Positions 36,082-45,250 are shown, counted from the first letter of the stretch. The stretch: 64,000 bases of DNA from Bacillus massiliigorillae (GCF_000380245.2 NZ_HG428741.1:995435-1059434); one strand, 5' to 3'. A program made the numbers and translations. The notes: generated by a model from the letters alone, not told the origin.

Positions 36082-39000
36082 ATATGATTTATCAACATTA
36101 ATGAAAGAACGTATTTTGGTTCTTGATGGTGCGATGGGAACTATGATTCAGGATGCTAACTTAACAGCAGCAGATTTTGGTGGGGAAGAATATGAAGGCT
36201 GTAATGAATATTTAACATTTACTAGCCCTGATACAATTTCACGTATTCACGAAGCATACTTAGAAGCTGGTTCAGATATTATCGAAACGAATACATTCGG
36301 TGGAGCAAGTATTGTACTAGATGAATATAATCTCGGCTCAATTGCGTACGAGTTGAATAAAAAAGCAGCTGAACTTGCCAAAGTGGCATGTGAGAAATAT
36401 AGTACTCCAGAAAAACCCCGTTTTGCGGGTGGTTCAATTGGTCCTACGACGAAAACATTATCTTTAACGGGTGGAACAACATTTGATGCTTTGCAAGCTT
36501 CATATAGTGAGCAGGTAGAAGGTCTAATTGATGGTGGATGTGATGTGTTAATCGTAGAAACATGTCAAGATATGCTGAATGTAAAAGCTGCTTACACAGG
36601 TATTCAGCAAGCATTTGCTAAAACTAAGAAAACACTTCCGATTATTATTTCAGGAACAATTGAGCCAATGGGAACAACGTTAGCTGGACAACCAATTGAC
36701 GCATTCTATTTCTCATGTGATTATATGAAACCAATCGCTGTAGGTTTAAACTGTGCAACAGGTCCAGAGTTTATGACGGATCATGTGCGTACATTGTCTC
36801 AGTTAGCTAATACAGGTATTAGTTGTTACCCGAATGCTGGTTTACCGGATGAAGAGGGGCATTATCATGAATCTCCTGCCTCTTTAGCGAGTAAAGTAAG
36901 ACAGTTTGCGGAAAAAGGTTGGATTAATATTATTGGAGGCTGTTGTGGTACGACACCGGCACATGTAAAGGCAATGGTAGAAGAAGTAGCGACACTTCCT
37001 CCGCGCCCAATTCCTTCAGAAACACATAATCATGCCGTTTCGGGTACAGATTCTTTATTATACGATGATAGCATGAGACCGTTATTTGTAGGTGAGCGAA
37101 CAAATGTAATTGGCTCTAGAAAGTTTAAACAACTAATTCGTGATAAAGCCTTTGAGCAAGCATCTGAAATTGCTCGTGCTCAAGTGAAAAAAGGGGCACA
37201 TGTTATTGATATTTGTTTAGCTGATCCTGATGATGATGAATTAGGTAATATGAAGGAATTTGTAAAAGAAGTTGTTAAAAAAGTTAAGGTTCCGCTTGTA
37301 GTCGATTCGACGGATGATGCTGTTATTGAGCAAGCATTAAAATATTCGCAAGGTAAAGCGGTTATTAACTCAGTGAACTTAGAAGATGGAGAAGAAAAAT
37401 TCAAAAGCGTATCTGCTCTTATTCATAAATATGGTGGTGCTCTTGTTGTTGGTACTATCGATGAAAAAGGGATGGCAATCACAGCGGAAGATAAATTAAG
37501 AATTGCCAAACGTTCATATGACTTGTTAGTAAATAAATATGGTATGAATCCGAAAGATATCATCTATGATCCACTTGTATTCCCAGTAGGAACAGGTGAT
37601 GAACAATATGTTGGTTCCGCATTAGAAACTGTGAAAGGTATTCGAGCAATTAAAGAAGAACTACCTCAATGCTTAGCCATTTTAGGGATAAGTAATGTGT
37701 CGTTTGGTTTACCACCTAGAGGTAGAGAAGTACTTAATGCAGTATTCCTATATCACTGTACGAAAGCGGGACTTGATTACGCCATTGTTAACACAGAGAA
37801 ATTAGAGCGTTTCGCAAGTATTCCAAAAGAAGAAGTAGAGCTGTCTGAAAAACTATTATTCGAAACGAGTGATGAGACTCTTCAACAATTCACGGCGTAT
37901 TTCCGTGATAAAAAAGTTGAAAAGAAAATAGATACGAAGCAGTTACCGCTTGAAGAACGATTAGCACAATACATTATTGAAGGAACGAAAGAAGGATTAA
38001 TACCTGACTTGGACGAAGCTCTAGCGAAAGGAATGGCTCCGTTAGATATAATCAATGGACCTTTAATGGCAGGTATGAGTGAAGTAGGTGTTCTATTTAA
38101 TGATAATCAGCTAATTGTTGCAGAAGTACTTCAAAGTGCTGAAGTAATGAAAACATCTGTTTCTCACTTAGAGCAATTCATGGAAGTGAGTGAAACAGGG
38201 AATTCTAAAGGGAAAATCATTTTGGCTACTGTTAAAGGTGACGTACATGATATCGGAAAGAACTTAGTAGAAATTATTCTTGCTAATAATGGATATACAA
38301 TTGTTGACTTAGGTATTAAAGTAACAGCTCAACAAATTATAGAAGCTGTTGAAGAACATAAGCCATCGATGATTGGATTATCTGGATTGCTAGTAAAATC
38401 CGCACAACAAATGGTATTAACAGCTCAAGATTTAAAAGAAAAAAATATCGATACACCAATTATGGTTGGTGGGGCAGCACTATCGAGAAAGTTTACGGAT
38501 TTCAAAATTGCACCAGAGTATGAAGGTACGGTTCTTTATGCGAAAGATGCAATGGACGGTCTAGCTCTTGCTAATACGATGCATGATGAGGAGCGAAAAC
38601 AAGAATTTGTTGATGCGCTAGATGAAAAAAGAAAGAAATCTTTAGCTCTTGCGGCACAAAGACCAGTAAAAGAAAAGAAAGTAGAAGAAGTAGTTATTAC
38701 TGTTAATCCAGCAGAAGTAAAAGTTCCTGAAGATACGAAGCGACATACGCTAATTGATTATCCATTACAAACAATCATGCCTTATGTGAACCGTCAAATG
38801 TTAATCGGTCATCACTTAGGTTTAAAAGGAAAATTAGACAAGTTATTAGCTGAAAAGGATGAAAAAGCACTGCAATTAACAGATTTAGTAGATACATTAT
38901 ATGCTGACCTATTACAAAGTGAATATAGTGTCAATTCGGTGTATCAATTCTTCCCTGCACAAAGCGATGGTAATAAAGTGATTGTATACAATCCAGAAAA

Positions 39001-39514
39001 CCATAGTGAAGTGTTAGAAGAATTTGATTTTCCAAGACAAGAAAGTGCGCCATTCCTTTGCCTAGCTGATTATTTAAAGCCTGTTTCATCGGGAGAAATG
39101 GATTATGTAGGGTTCTTCGTAGTAACAGCGGGTAAAGGTATTAGACAACGAAGCGACGCATGGAAGGAGAGTGGTGAATTCTTAAAGAGCCATGCTATTC
39201 AATCAATTGCTCTTGAAACAGCGGAAGGATTTGCTGAAAGAATTCATCAAGTAATGCGCGATAAATTCGGTATTAGTGATTCAATCGACATGACAATGCA
39301 AGAACGCTTCGCTGCCAAATACGTTGGTCAAAGATTCTCATTCGGCTATCCAGCATGTCCGAATCTTGAAGATCAAGAGAAGCTATTTAGATTACTGAAG
39401 CCAGAAGATATTGGTGTTCGATTGACCGATGGTTGCATGATGGAGCCAGAAGCATCTGTATCAGCGATAGTATTTGCCCATCCTGAGGCGAGATACTTTA
39501 ATGTGGAGAGATAG
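36074..39514 (+). CDS. metH: Cobalamin-dependent methionine synthase MetH
   Basis: 1146 residues, full length with all four modules: homocysteine domain (about 1-310, GGCCGTTPAHVK zinc ligands near 288), pterin-binding domain (about 335-590), cobalamin cap and B12 domain with VKGDVHDIGKN near residue 720 (cobalt-ligand His in DVHDIG), and the C-terminal reactivation domain (about 890-1146, binds SAM). It needs the cobalamin made by the operon at the left of the window. The last 83 bases of the gene form the left attachment site of a mobile island, but the reading frame and stop are intact. Confidence 0.95.
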   Translation: MSKYDLSTLMKERILVLDGAMGTMIQDANLTAADFGGEEYEGCNEYLTFTSPDTISRIHEAYLEAGSDIIETNTFGGASIVLDEYNLGSIAYELNKKAAELAKVACEKYSTPEKPRFAGGSIGPTTKTLSLTGGTTFDALQASYSEQVEGLIDGGCDVLIVETCQDMLNVKAAYTGIQQAFAKTKKTLPIIISGTIEPMGTTLAGQPIDAFYFSCDYMKPIAVGLNCATGPEFMTDHVRTLSQLANTGISCYPNAGLPDEEGHYHESPASLASKVRQFAEKGWINIIGGCCGTTPAHVKAMVEEVATLPPRPIPSETHNHAVSGTDSLLYDDSMRPLFVGERTNVIGSRKFKQLIRDKAFEQASEIARAQVKKGAHVIDICLADPDDDELGNMKEFVKEVVKKVKVPLVVDSTDDAVIEQALKYSQGKAVINSVNLEDGEEKFKSVSALIHKYGGALVVGTIDEKGMAITAEDKLRIAKRSYDLLVNKYGMNPKDIIYDPLVFPVGTGDEQYVGSALETVKGIRAIKEELPQCLAILGISNVSFGLPPRGREVLNAVFLYHCTKAGLDYAIVNTEKLERFASIPKEEVELSEKLLFETSDETLQQFTAYFRDKKVEKKIDTKQLPLEERLAQYIIEGTKEGLIPDLDEALAKGMAPLDIINGPLMAGMSEVGVLFNDNQLIVAEVLQSAEVMKTSVSHLEQFMEVSETGNSKGKIILATVKGDVHDIGKNLVEIILANNGYTIVDLGIKVTAQQIIEAVEEHKPSMIGLSGLLVKSAQQMVLTAQDLKEKNIDTPIMVGGAALSRKFTDFKIAPEYEGTVLYAKDAMDGLALANTMHDEERKQEFVDALDEKRKKSLALAAQRPVKEKKVEEVVITVNPAEVKVPEDTKRHTLIDYPLQTIMPYVNRQMLIGHHLGLKGKLDKLLAEKDEKALQLTDLVDTLYADLLQSEYSVNSVYQFFPAQSDGNKVIVYNPENHSEVLEEFDFPRQESAPFLCLADYLKPVSSGEMDYVGFFVVTAGKGIRQRSDAWKESGEFLKSHAIQSIALETAEGFAERIHQVMRDKFGISDSIDMTMQERFAAKYVGQRFSFGYPACPNLEDQEKLFRLLKPEDIGVRLTDGCMMEPEASVSAIVFAHPEARYFNVER

Positions 39515-39518
39515 TGCT
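39432..39518 (+). repeat. attL: 3' end of metH
   Basis: 87 bp from GTTGCATGATGGAGCC to GGAGAGATAGTGCT, identical to 55777-55863. It covers the last 83 bases of metH including the TAG stop (39512-39514) plus four bases beyond. Confidence 0.93.
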
Positions 39519-39655
39519 TCATATCAGGGTTTATGAGATGTCTTAGTATCGTTATCGGAATTTGTGTGTATAAATAATTTCGGACTTATAAAGCCATCTG
39601 TATAAAGCCAGAAGTGAACATAATTTCTCTGATACAACCAGTAGTTATGAATGTT

Positions 39656-39705
39656 AAAAACCTTCTTTTATCTAATTTATAATTGGATGAAAGAAGGGTT
39701 TTTTA
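39656..39705 (+). terminator. Element-borne copy of the metH terminator
   Basis: AACCTTCTTTTATCTAAT pairs imperfectly with ATTGGATGAAAGAAGGGTT, followed by TTTT. The same hairpin, about three-quarters identical with flanking CCAGTAGTTA, follows attR at 55959-56004. The integrase ribosome binding site AGAAGGG is part of its 3' arm. Confidence 0.8.
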
Positions 39706-39706
39706 T

Positions 39707-40675
39707 TTGGGTAGAAAACGTAAGTTAACTATTGAAAATGATAAGATGGGGGATGTTTCATTAGAAGAAGCACAATCAATCATTATAAAAAATAAAGAAA
39801 TTGAAGGATTGAGTATTGAGACTGTTAGGAACTATAAAAAGTTTTTTAAACATCTTGGGGAATTTATGAAAGAAAATGAAGAAAAGAATGTGAGTGAACT
39901 AACTGAAAAGGATGCTAAAAATTTCATCCATTTCTTAATCACAAAGGGATTACAAAATAATACAATTAATAGTTATATTACAAATGCTAAAGGTGCATTT
40001 AAGATTCTGGATGAGGAAGATATATGTGTACACATTTTCAAGAATATAAAGTATTTGAAAGAGGATGAGAAAGCGATAATTGTATTATCTCTTGAAGAAG
40101 TTCAAGGTATATTAAAAAGTATGGATTTGAGTAAGTATACGGAATTTCGAGATTATGTGATGATTCATGTACTCATTGACACATTTAGTAGGATAGGTGA
40201 AACGTTAGCGTTAAAAAAACAAGATGTGGATTTAGAAAATCAAACCATAACTTTTAATAAGACCAAGAGCAGAAAAATACGTACTGTTCCAATATCAAGA
40301 AAGACAGCAAAGTTAATTAGAAAATTAATAAAAGAAGTAGAAGAGTTTAATAATGATTATATTTTTCAATCTTGGAACGGTAAACCCTTGGAAAATAGCG
40401 GGAGAGAAGTTTCTACAAAGATGAAAGAATATGCTAAAAGAGCGGGTGTGAATAAAAGAGTGTATCCTCATTTGTTTAGACATACAGCAAGTGCTCATTT
40501 TATTAAAGAAACAGGAAATATACGTGTATTACAAAAAATCTTAGGTCATTCGGATATTACGGTTACACAAAGGTATGCTCATGTATTGGACTCTGTGGTG
40601 CATGATTTGCATGATAAGTATTCTTTAATTAATGCTCTTGAAGATTCAAAGAAAAGAAAAACCAAAACTGATTGA
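39707..40675 (+). CDS. Tyrosine recombinase / integrase of the island
   Basis: 322 residues. N-terminal SAM-like core-binding domain (about 30-115), catalytic domain with Arg in TFSRIGETLALKKQDVD near residue 162, the K-containing TKSRKIRTVPIS β-hairpin, HLFRHTASAHF near residue 254, LGHSDITVTQRYAH with the nucleophile Tyr near residue 289. TTG 39707 is placed 8 bases after AGAAGGG and gives MGRKRKL; a slightly longer TTG start is possible. It probably catalyses integration into the metH 3' end. Placement beside attL is typical. Confidence 0.88.
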   Translation: MGRKRKLTIENDKMGDVSLEEAQSIIIKNKEIEGLSIETVRNYKKFFKHLGEFMKENEEKNVSELTEKDAKNFIHFLITKGLQNNTINSYITNAKGAFKILDEEDICVHIFKNIKYLKEDEKAIIVLSLEEVQGILKSMDLSKYTEFRDYVMIHVLIDTFSRIGETLALKKQDVDLENQTITFNKTKSRKIRTVPISRKTAKLIRKLIKEVEEFNNDYIFQSWNGKPLENSGREVSTKMKEYAKRAGVNKRVYPHLFRHTASAHFIKETGNIRVLQKILGHSDITVTQRYAHVLDSVVHDLHDKYSLINALEDSKKRKTKTD

Positions 40676-41153
40676 TTATTAGTTATTCAAAATATTACTG
40701 TCAACTTAAAGGCAACGTTGTAAAAGAACCTGTTTAATAAAAACATTTAACGACACTGACGCCCTGAATTTTCCATCATTTACTTTCTAAGACGTTTTAG
40801 CGTATTACTTATTTACTACTAATACAAATAACGTTCAAGACCTTTAGAATTGATTCTAGGGACTTTTACGATAGAACTGGAGCTACGGGTTCAGACCGAA
40901 TAAATAACTATACTAACCTTTAATATAAAATATAGATAATTTATATAGTCTTTTATTATTACGCATAGACCCGTAGCTCAAAAACCTATCATTTTAAAAG
41001 GTTTAAAATTGCTTTAAAGGCAGTTAGCTGATTACTGAGGTTATTTAAATAATGCTTAAAAGGGTTTGAAATTAATTTTAAATTGCTATTCGTCTTAAAC
41101 ATGTTCGGTTAGTCCATACTATAAATTAATAATCAACAAAAGGAGTGTTTTAT
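40676..41153 (+). other. Non-coding region after the integrase
   Basis: 478 bp with no credible gene. It contains an 11-bp inverted repeat, GAGCTACGGGT (40880-40890) and ACCCGTAGCTC (40969-40979), enclosing 78 AT-rich bases, and ends in AAAGGAG for the next gene. The hairpin might be a structured RNA or recombinase-related site; nothing else was seen. Confidence 0.4.
40880..40979. repeat. Long-range inverted repeat
   Basis: Arms GAGCTACGGGT and ACCCGTAGCTC pair exactly; the enclosed DNA is AT-rich. GC-rich arms stand out in this AT-rich island. Confidence 0.5.
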
Positions 41154-41333
41154 ATGAGTGGTTACACAGAAGCAGAAAAATCACTATTAGCATCACTATT
41201 AATGATGGAGGTTATGGGATTACAAGTAGCAAATGAAGAGCGTAAAGTTTATGGAGATAAATTAAAATATGATGAAGAGGATTTCTTTGCATCATTAAGA
41301 AATGCAGAAGACAAATTGAGAAGATATATTTAA
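41154..41333 (+). CDS. Small acidic hypothetical protein
   Basis: 59 residues, helical, rich in Glu, Leu and Met (EKSLLASLLMMEVMGLQVANEERKV...). ATG 41154 lies eight bases after AAAGGAG; the GTG at 41145 overlaps that site and is rejected. A strong terminator follows, so it is a real transcription unit. Not recognised; size and charge would suit a DNA-mimic or regulator, but that is only a guess. Confidence 0.6.
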   Translation: MSGYTEAEKSLLASLLMMEVMGLQVANEERKVYGDKLKYDEEDFFASLRNAEDKLRRYI

Positions 41334-41394
41334 TTTTAAAAAGTGAGTAAAAATAACGGATTTAGTTTATCTACATGGTGAATGTTTACAGTAA

Positions 41395-41442
41395 GAAGTG
41401 CTGACTGGTTCAAAATATTGCACCAGTCAGCACTTCTTTTTA
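41395..41442 (+). terminator. Terminator of the small acidic gene
   Basis: GAAGTGCTGACTGGT (41395-41409) and ACCAGTCAGCACTTC (41422-41436) form an exact 15-bp stem followed by TTTTT. Confidence 0.85.
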
Positions 41443-41893
41443 TATTTAGGTCTATTTAAAAGGTGCTACAATATCGCTCTGATTTCTTCAATAGATAGTC
41501 CATCGTTTTTTTGTCCTCTGTATTATCTGATATCGGATTCGTAGGAACATTCTCATTCATGGAAAAGGCTCTAAATAACGTCTAGTGTACTTTGGTAAGG
41601 TTATGCGAAATACACATAAGGAAGTATTAAAACATGAAGAAAGAGCGGTTAAAGCATTAGCAGGAGGATGAATTAGAATTGTGATAGTTAAACTGAAAGC
41701 CACTTAGGCTGCTAAAAAAAGTTATCTAATCAGAATCTTAACGGCTCTACTATTTTCGTTAATATAAACATAAAAGAACCCTCTAACGTTAATTTTACGA
41801 AATAAATAATTGAACCATAAATGCATTTATATTATTAATGTATCCTAATTATTTGTTATTATAAAATTAACAAAAAAAAACAGGAGCTTTTAT
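41443..41893 (+). other. Degenerate region with gene remnants
   Basis: 451 bp without an intact gene. Two short coding-like pieces are visible: GFVGTFSFMEKALNNV then stop (41535-41585), and MRNTHKEVLKHEERAVKALAGG then stop (41603-41671). They look like fragments of decayed mobile-element genes. The AT-rich DNA before 41894 may hold the promoter for the next operon. Confidence 0.4.
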
Positions 41894-43099
41894 ATGGACA
41901 TTACAAGATTTACTATTTATTTCAACAAAAAAATGCAATTTAATCCAACTAAAAAACAACGGATTGAAAGTATCTCAAACTACTTTTCTCAACAAGAAAA
42001 GAGAAAAATTTCATTTGGTGATGAAACAGAGTGTATACAATATATTATTCAGTATACCATAGACCGACCTGATACATCAGAAGACATATTTGATGAATTA
42101 TATTATTTATTAGAATACTCTTATTCAGCTCAAAATCCAAATTATATTTATTCTTTTTCAACTGGTATAGAAGTTGATGTATTTGATAGAAATTTGTTAA
42201 GTTGTTTTTCAAAACCTATTAATTACAATGATTTCGACTTTGAGTTAAGTGAATACTCTATAGACAATATTAATCAAACAATACAGTACAAATTTACTTT
42301 TTGTGAGAATGGAGTAGATGTAATTGATGATAAAAAATACCAGAAAGATTCAGGTGTTATTCAGATAATATTTGATTTTAAAAATAAAAGATGTATATCT
42401 TCAAAATCTACTAATGATAAGGGTCATAATCAGTTAATGAGCTTAATAAGAGAACGTACAGGAAATACTTTAGAGCCTTTTTATATATTGAAAAGAAAAA
42501 AAAGCATGGATAAAAATAATGATACGGAATTTTCTAATACAACTCTTTTAATTATTAACTTGATTTATAAAACTATACCTGATTTAAATTATGATTTTAC
42601 AATTGATTCGGTAAGCTTTACCAATCTAGATGCAGCCAAAGTTCAAGGTATGAAAATGAAAGGTACTGATTTGTTAAGTGCTCCGGAAGTCCTAAATAGA
42701 ATCCATAGTCGTGATGAAGTAGACAATTTGAAAATTTCACTACAAAAAGTTAGCCATAATAATGGAGAAGAGGTTATATTTACAACTTCTTTTATCATCG
42801 ACTTACAAGGAAAGCTCTCATTTATATTTGATGCAGATGACCCTAATACTAACCAAGCTGTTCGAGATATATGTATAAAAATACAAGCAGCTCTTATTGA
42901 TTTAATTTATGATTATTCAAGTGTTGAAAATGGAGCTAAATTAATACATGAAAAATTACCATTACCAAAAACTAATAACCAATTAGTTGGTGATATATAT
43001 AGAGAGCTTTCAGAAATCATTACGGATATTGATGATAAAATTGCTATGGAGAACTATTTTGTATCTAAATTTCCTCTTGCAAGATATACTCATAATTAA
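41894..43099 (+). CDS. Hypothetical protein, first gene of an unrecognised three-gene operon
   Basis: 401 residues, Asn/Asp/Ile-rich, no signal peptide or clear membrane segment. Alternating β-like stretches in the first half (FTIYFNKKMQF, YIIQYTIDRP, QTIQYKFTFCENGVDVI, SGVIQIIFDFKNKR), then a more helical C-terminal part (AVRDICIKIQAALIDLIYDY, DIYRELSEIITDIDDKIAMENYF). No catalytic motif recognised. CAGGAG ribosome binding site. The next two genes follow with a 15-bp gap and then an 11-base overlap. Confidence 0.7.
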   Translation: MDITRFTIYFNKKMQFNPTKKQRIESISNYFSQQEKRKISFGDETECIQYIIQYTIDRPDTSEDIFDELYYLLEYSYSAQNPNYIYSFSTGIEVDVFDRNLLSCFSKPINYNDFDFELSEYSIDNINQTIQYKFTFCENGVDVIDDKKYQKDSGVIQIIFDFKNKRCISSKSTNDKGHNQLMSLIRERTGNTLEPFYILKRKKSMDKNNDTEFSNTTLLIINLIYKTIPDLNYDFTIDSVSFTNLDAAKVQGMKMKGTDLLSAPEVLNRIHSRDEVDNLKISLQKVSHNNGEEVIFTTSFIIDLQGKLSFIFDADDPNTNQAVRDICIKIQAALIDLIYDYSSVENGAKLIHEKLPLPKTNNQLVGDIYRELSEIITDIDDKIAMENYFVSKFPLARYTHN

Positions 43100-43114
43100 T
43101 AAAGGAGAATCAAA

Positions 43115-43681
43115 ATGTTTTTTTGCAATAGTGCTATACCAGTAAAAGTAACTAATATAAGTAATGATAAACTAACTGACCACTATTTTTTTGAGAAAAA
43201 CATTCATTCTAAAAATACAAGAAAGTTCTTTTCAATAAACTTTTATGATGAAAATAATAATACTGGTGAAGTTTGCTATACTAATTCCTATGAATACGGT
43301 CAAATGAATATCTTGAATTTCATGTATAAAGACAACATTTTTTATCTTTTTACATCAAGTATTCAGCATATAAAATTTTTTAAAAAAATTATTAATCATA
43401 TGTTTGAAAATGAAATTATATTTGAAATTTTAAGAATACCATTGAAGCAAGGTAAATTAGTTAATTTTAATAATGTTAATATAGAAAATTTTAGTTTAAT
43501 TCAAGCTGATGGAATATATGGTATAAAAGGAACGCTTTATTCTAAATATCTAATTAACTTATATACAAATGGTGTAATTACCTTTCCATTTACAAATGAT
43601 AAACAGCTAGTAGAGCAAATATTAATAACTTCCTTAAAAATAATAAATTTATATGGAGAAAATAAAGTAGATGAGTATTAG
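43115..43681 (+). CDS. Hypothetical protein, second gene of the operon
   Basis: 188 residues, Asn/Phe/Ile-rich, soluble by appearance, with strand-like blocks (KFFSINFYDENNN, GEVCYTNSYEYGQMNILNF, DGIYGIKGTLYSKYLINLY). No known motif. AAAGGAG ribosome binding site; the stop lies inside the start of the third gene. The conserved-looking spacing and overlap suggest a complex with its neighbours. Confidence 0.65.
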   Translation: MFFCNSAIPVKVTNISNDKLTDHYFFEKNIHSKNTRKFFSINFYDENNNTGEVCYTNSYEYGQMNILNFMYKDNIFYLFTSSIQHIKFFKKIINHMFENEIIFEILRIPLKQGKLVNFNNVNIENFSLIQADGIYGIKGTLYSKYLINLYTNGVITFPFTNDKQLVEQILITSLKIINLYGENKVDEY

Positions 43682-44714
43682 TAATTTTTTTAGTGGTGTT
43701 TCCACCTACTCTATTCAAATTTTAACTTGGACTTCTCCTATAGTTGCAGCTTTACTAGCACTTACAACTATTGTATTTAGTCAATATAATGAAAAGATAA
43801 TTTATCACTCTAAACAATTAGACAAAGAAATTATTGCACATTTTCAAAGTTCTACCCAATCAAATAATGTAGTTATTCAAAAGGTAAACGAAATGATTTA
43901 TGGTATAAGTGGTACAAAAATATATAAATCTAATTTAATGTTCTTTTCTATAATTTCTTGGTTATCAGGAATTGCATGGTTTATTGCAGGGGTTGGTTAT
44001 TGGCTTAATCGTGAGAATGGTAAAATGAAGATCGGGCTTGCTGATGAAATCTCTACGTTTATAGCTCTTTTGGTTGTTATTTTAACGTTTACTATACTAC
44101 CTTTCATATTGATATTTTTTAATAAGAAGCCTATTTTAAAGCTTGATATTCAGAATAGATTGCATTTCAAGCGGTTCTTTCAATATTTAGAAGGGCTTCC
44201 TTACAACGAAAACAATTTTATTATAGACCTGATCCAACCAATTTTAGAGATAAAACCAAGACAACAAACAGAGCTATTTATTTATTTCAAACAACAAATA
44301 CCAATAACTAAAGTGATTTTTATTTATGAATTTTGTGGGACTGATTTTGAAAAAGTATTAATTAAAATTGAGAAGACTAACAATGAAAATTTGGAACGTT
44401 TTTCTGTTAATCACCATCATACTTTATCACTAATGAACTATGAAGGATTAGTAGAAAAAATTAAGAACAGTTGTACGCAAAATTTATTTGTATATGAATC
44501 GAGTAGTTGCTCCCATTTTGGAAGTTATAAGTGTAGCTTTCAAAATAATGATGCAACAATAGATTTACTATCTTGTTCGTTAAAAATCCAGGAGAATTTT
44601 GCACAAACACCCTCTGATGATATTCAAGATATATTAAAATCAAATTATGATATAGTTTATAAAAATTCAAATAGTAATACTATGACTTACCATTTAAATT
44701 TGTTAAAAAAATAA
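43671..44714 (+). CDS. Hypothetical membrane protein, third gene of the operon
   Basis: 347 residues. Three hydrophobic segments: about 12-35 (LTWTSPIVAALLALTTIVF), 88-112 (MFFSIISWLSGIAWFIAGVGY) and 126-151 (FIALLVVILTFTILPFILIFF). A cytoplasmic or external C-terminal domain of about 195 residues follows, with no motif I recognise. Overlaps the second gene by 11 bases. In defence operons a membrane protein is often the effector, but nothing here proves that. Confidence 0.65.
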   Translation: MSISNFFSGVSTYSIQILTWTSPIVAALLALTTIVFSQYNEKIIYHSKQLDKEIIAHFQSSTQSNNVVIQKVNEMIYGISGTKIYKSNLMFFSIISWLSGIAWFIAGVGYWLNRENGKMKIGLADEISTFIALLVVILTFTILPFILIFFNKKPILKLDIQNRLHFKRFFQYLEGLPYNENNFIIDLIQPILEIKPRQQTELFIYFKQQIPITKVIFIYEFCGTDFEKVLIKIEKTNNENLERFSVNHHHTLSLMNYEGLVEKIKNSCTQNLFVYESSSCSHFGSYKCSFQNNDATIDLLSCSLKIQENFAQTPSDDIQDILKSNYDIVYKNSNSNTMTYHLNLLKK

Positions 44715-44743
44715 ACATTCATATTTGGAATGTTTATTTTTTA
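44711..44743 (+). terminator. Terminator of the three-gene operon
   Basis: ATAAACATTC pairs with GAATGTTTAT exactly, followed by TTTTTT; it begins within the stop codon. Confidence 0.8.
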
Positions 44744-44960
44744 TTTAAATGCCTACCCTTTATATTCCTCTACAAATTATTTCTATTTGAATCTTATATA
44801 TTCCATCATACTTTTAAGTAAAAAGTTTTGATATTAAAGCTATTAGGTAAAGGCTCACGCTGTGCTCAAGTCTTAATAAGCAAATAATTGTTAAGTAGAT
44901 AAGAAACAATAGATTTTTATAAAGAATTTATTGGAAAATATTGAACTCTTGACACCTAAA

Positions 44961-44989
44961 TTGACAAAAAAGTATTTTTATGGTATAAT
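44961..44989 (+). promoter_or_regulatory. Consensus σA promoter
   Basis: TTGACA (44961-44966), 17-base spacer, TATAAT (44984-44989): a perfect σA promoter, the strongest seen in the window. Confidence 0.85.
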
Positions 44990-45022
44990 ATAGTATTGGA
45001 TTTAAATTAATCCAATACTATA
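44989..45022. promoter_or_regulatory. Perfect 14-bp inverted repeat over the start site (operator)
   Basis: TATAGTATTGGATT (44989-45002) and AATCCAATACTATA (45009-45022) with a 6-base spacer. It begins at the last base of the -10 box, so a bound repressor would block transcription. Alternatively it is the 5' hairpin of the transcript. Confidence 0.6.
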
Positions 45023-45240
45023 TTATATATTGAAAAAAATATAGGACGAGCCATTTTTGCGTACTTTTTGTGGCTAGGCTTCGACTGTCTTGCGTAGCGT
45101 ACAGTCGGAGGATGGTGGTCAAAAAGTACATAATAAATGAAGTTGTTTCACAATTAAGGGCAACATAATCACTAACAATATATAATAAATAATATTATTA
45201 CTGATTATGTTGCCCTTTAAGAAAAGATAATAAAAAAGGG
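44996..45240 (+). ncRNA. Structured leader or small RNA ahead of the 45251 gene
   Basis: Downstream of the consensus promoter, GTACTTTTTG (45061-45070) pairs with CAAAAAGTAC (45120-45129), enclosing a second stem CGACTGT (45082-45088) with ACAGTCG (45101-45107). Further on, AAGGGCAACATAATCA pairs with TGATTATGTTGCCCTT around an AT-rich loop (about 45157-45220). No open reading frame is likely. Could be a copy-control-like leader, an attenuator, or an independent RNA. No known family recognised. Confidence 0.45.
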
Positions 45241-45250
45241 GTAAGATTAA

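Noticed and set aside
44961..45250. Type III toxin-antitoxin RNA repeats
   Set aside because: No tandem repeats occur before the 45251 gene and the protein does not resemble ToxN.
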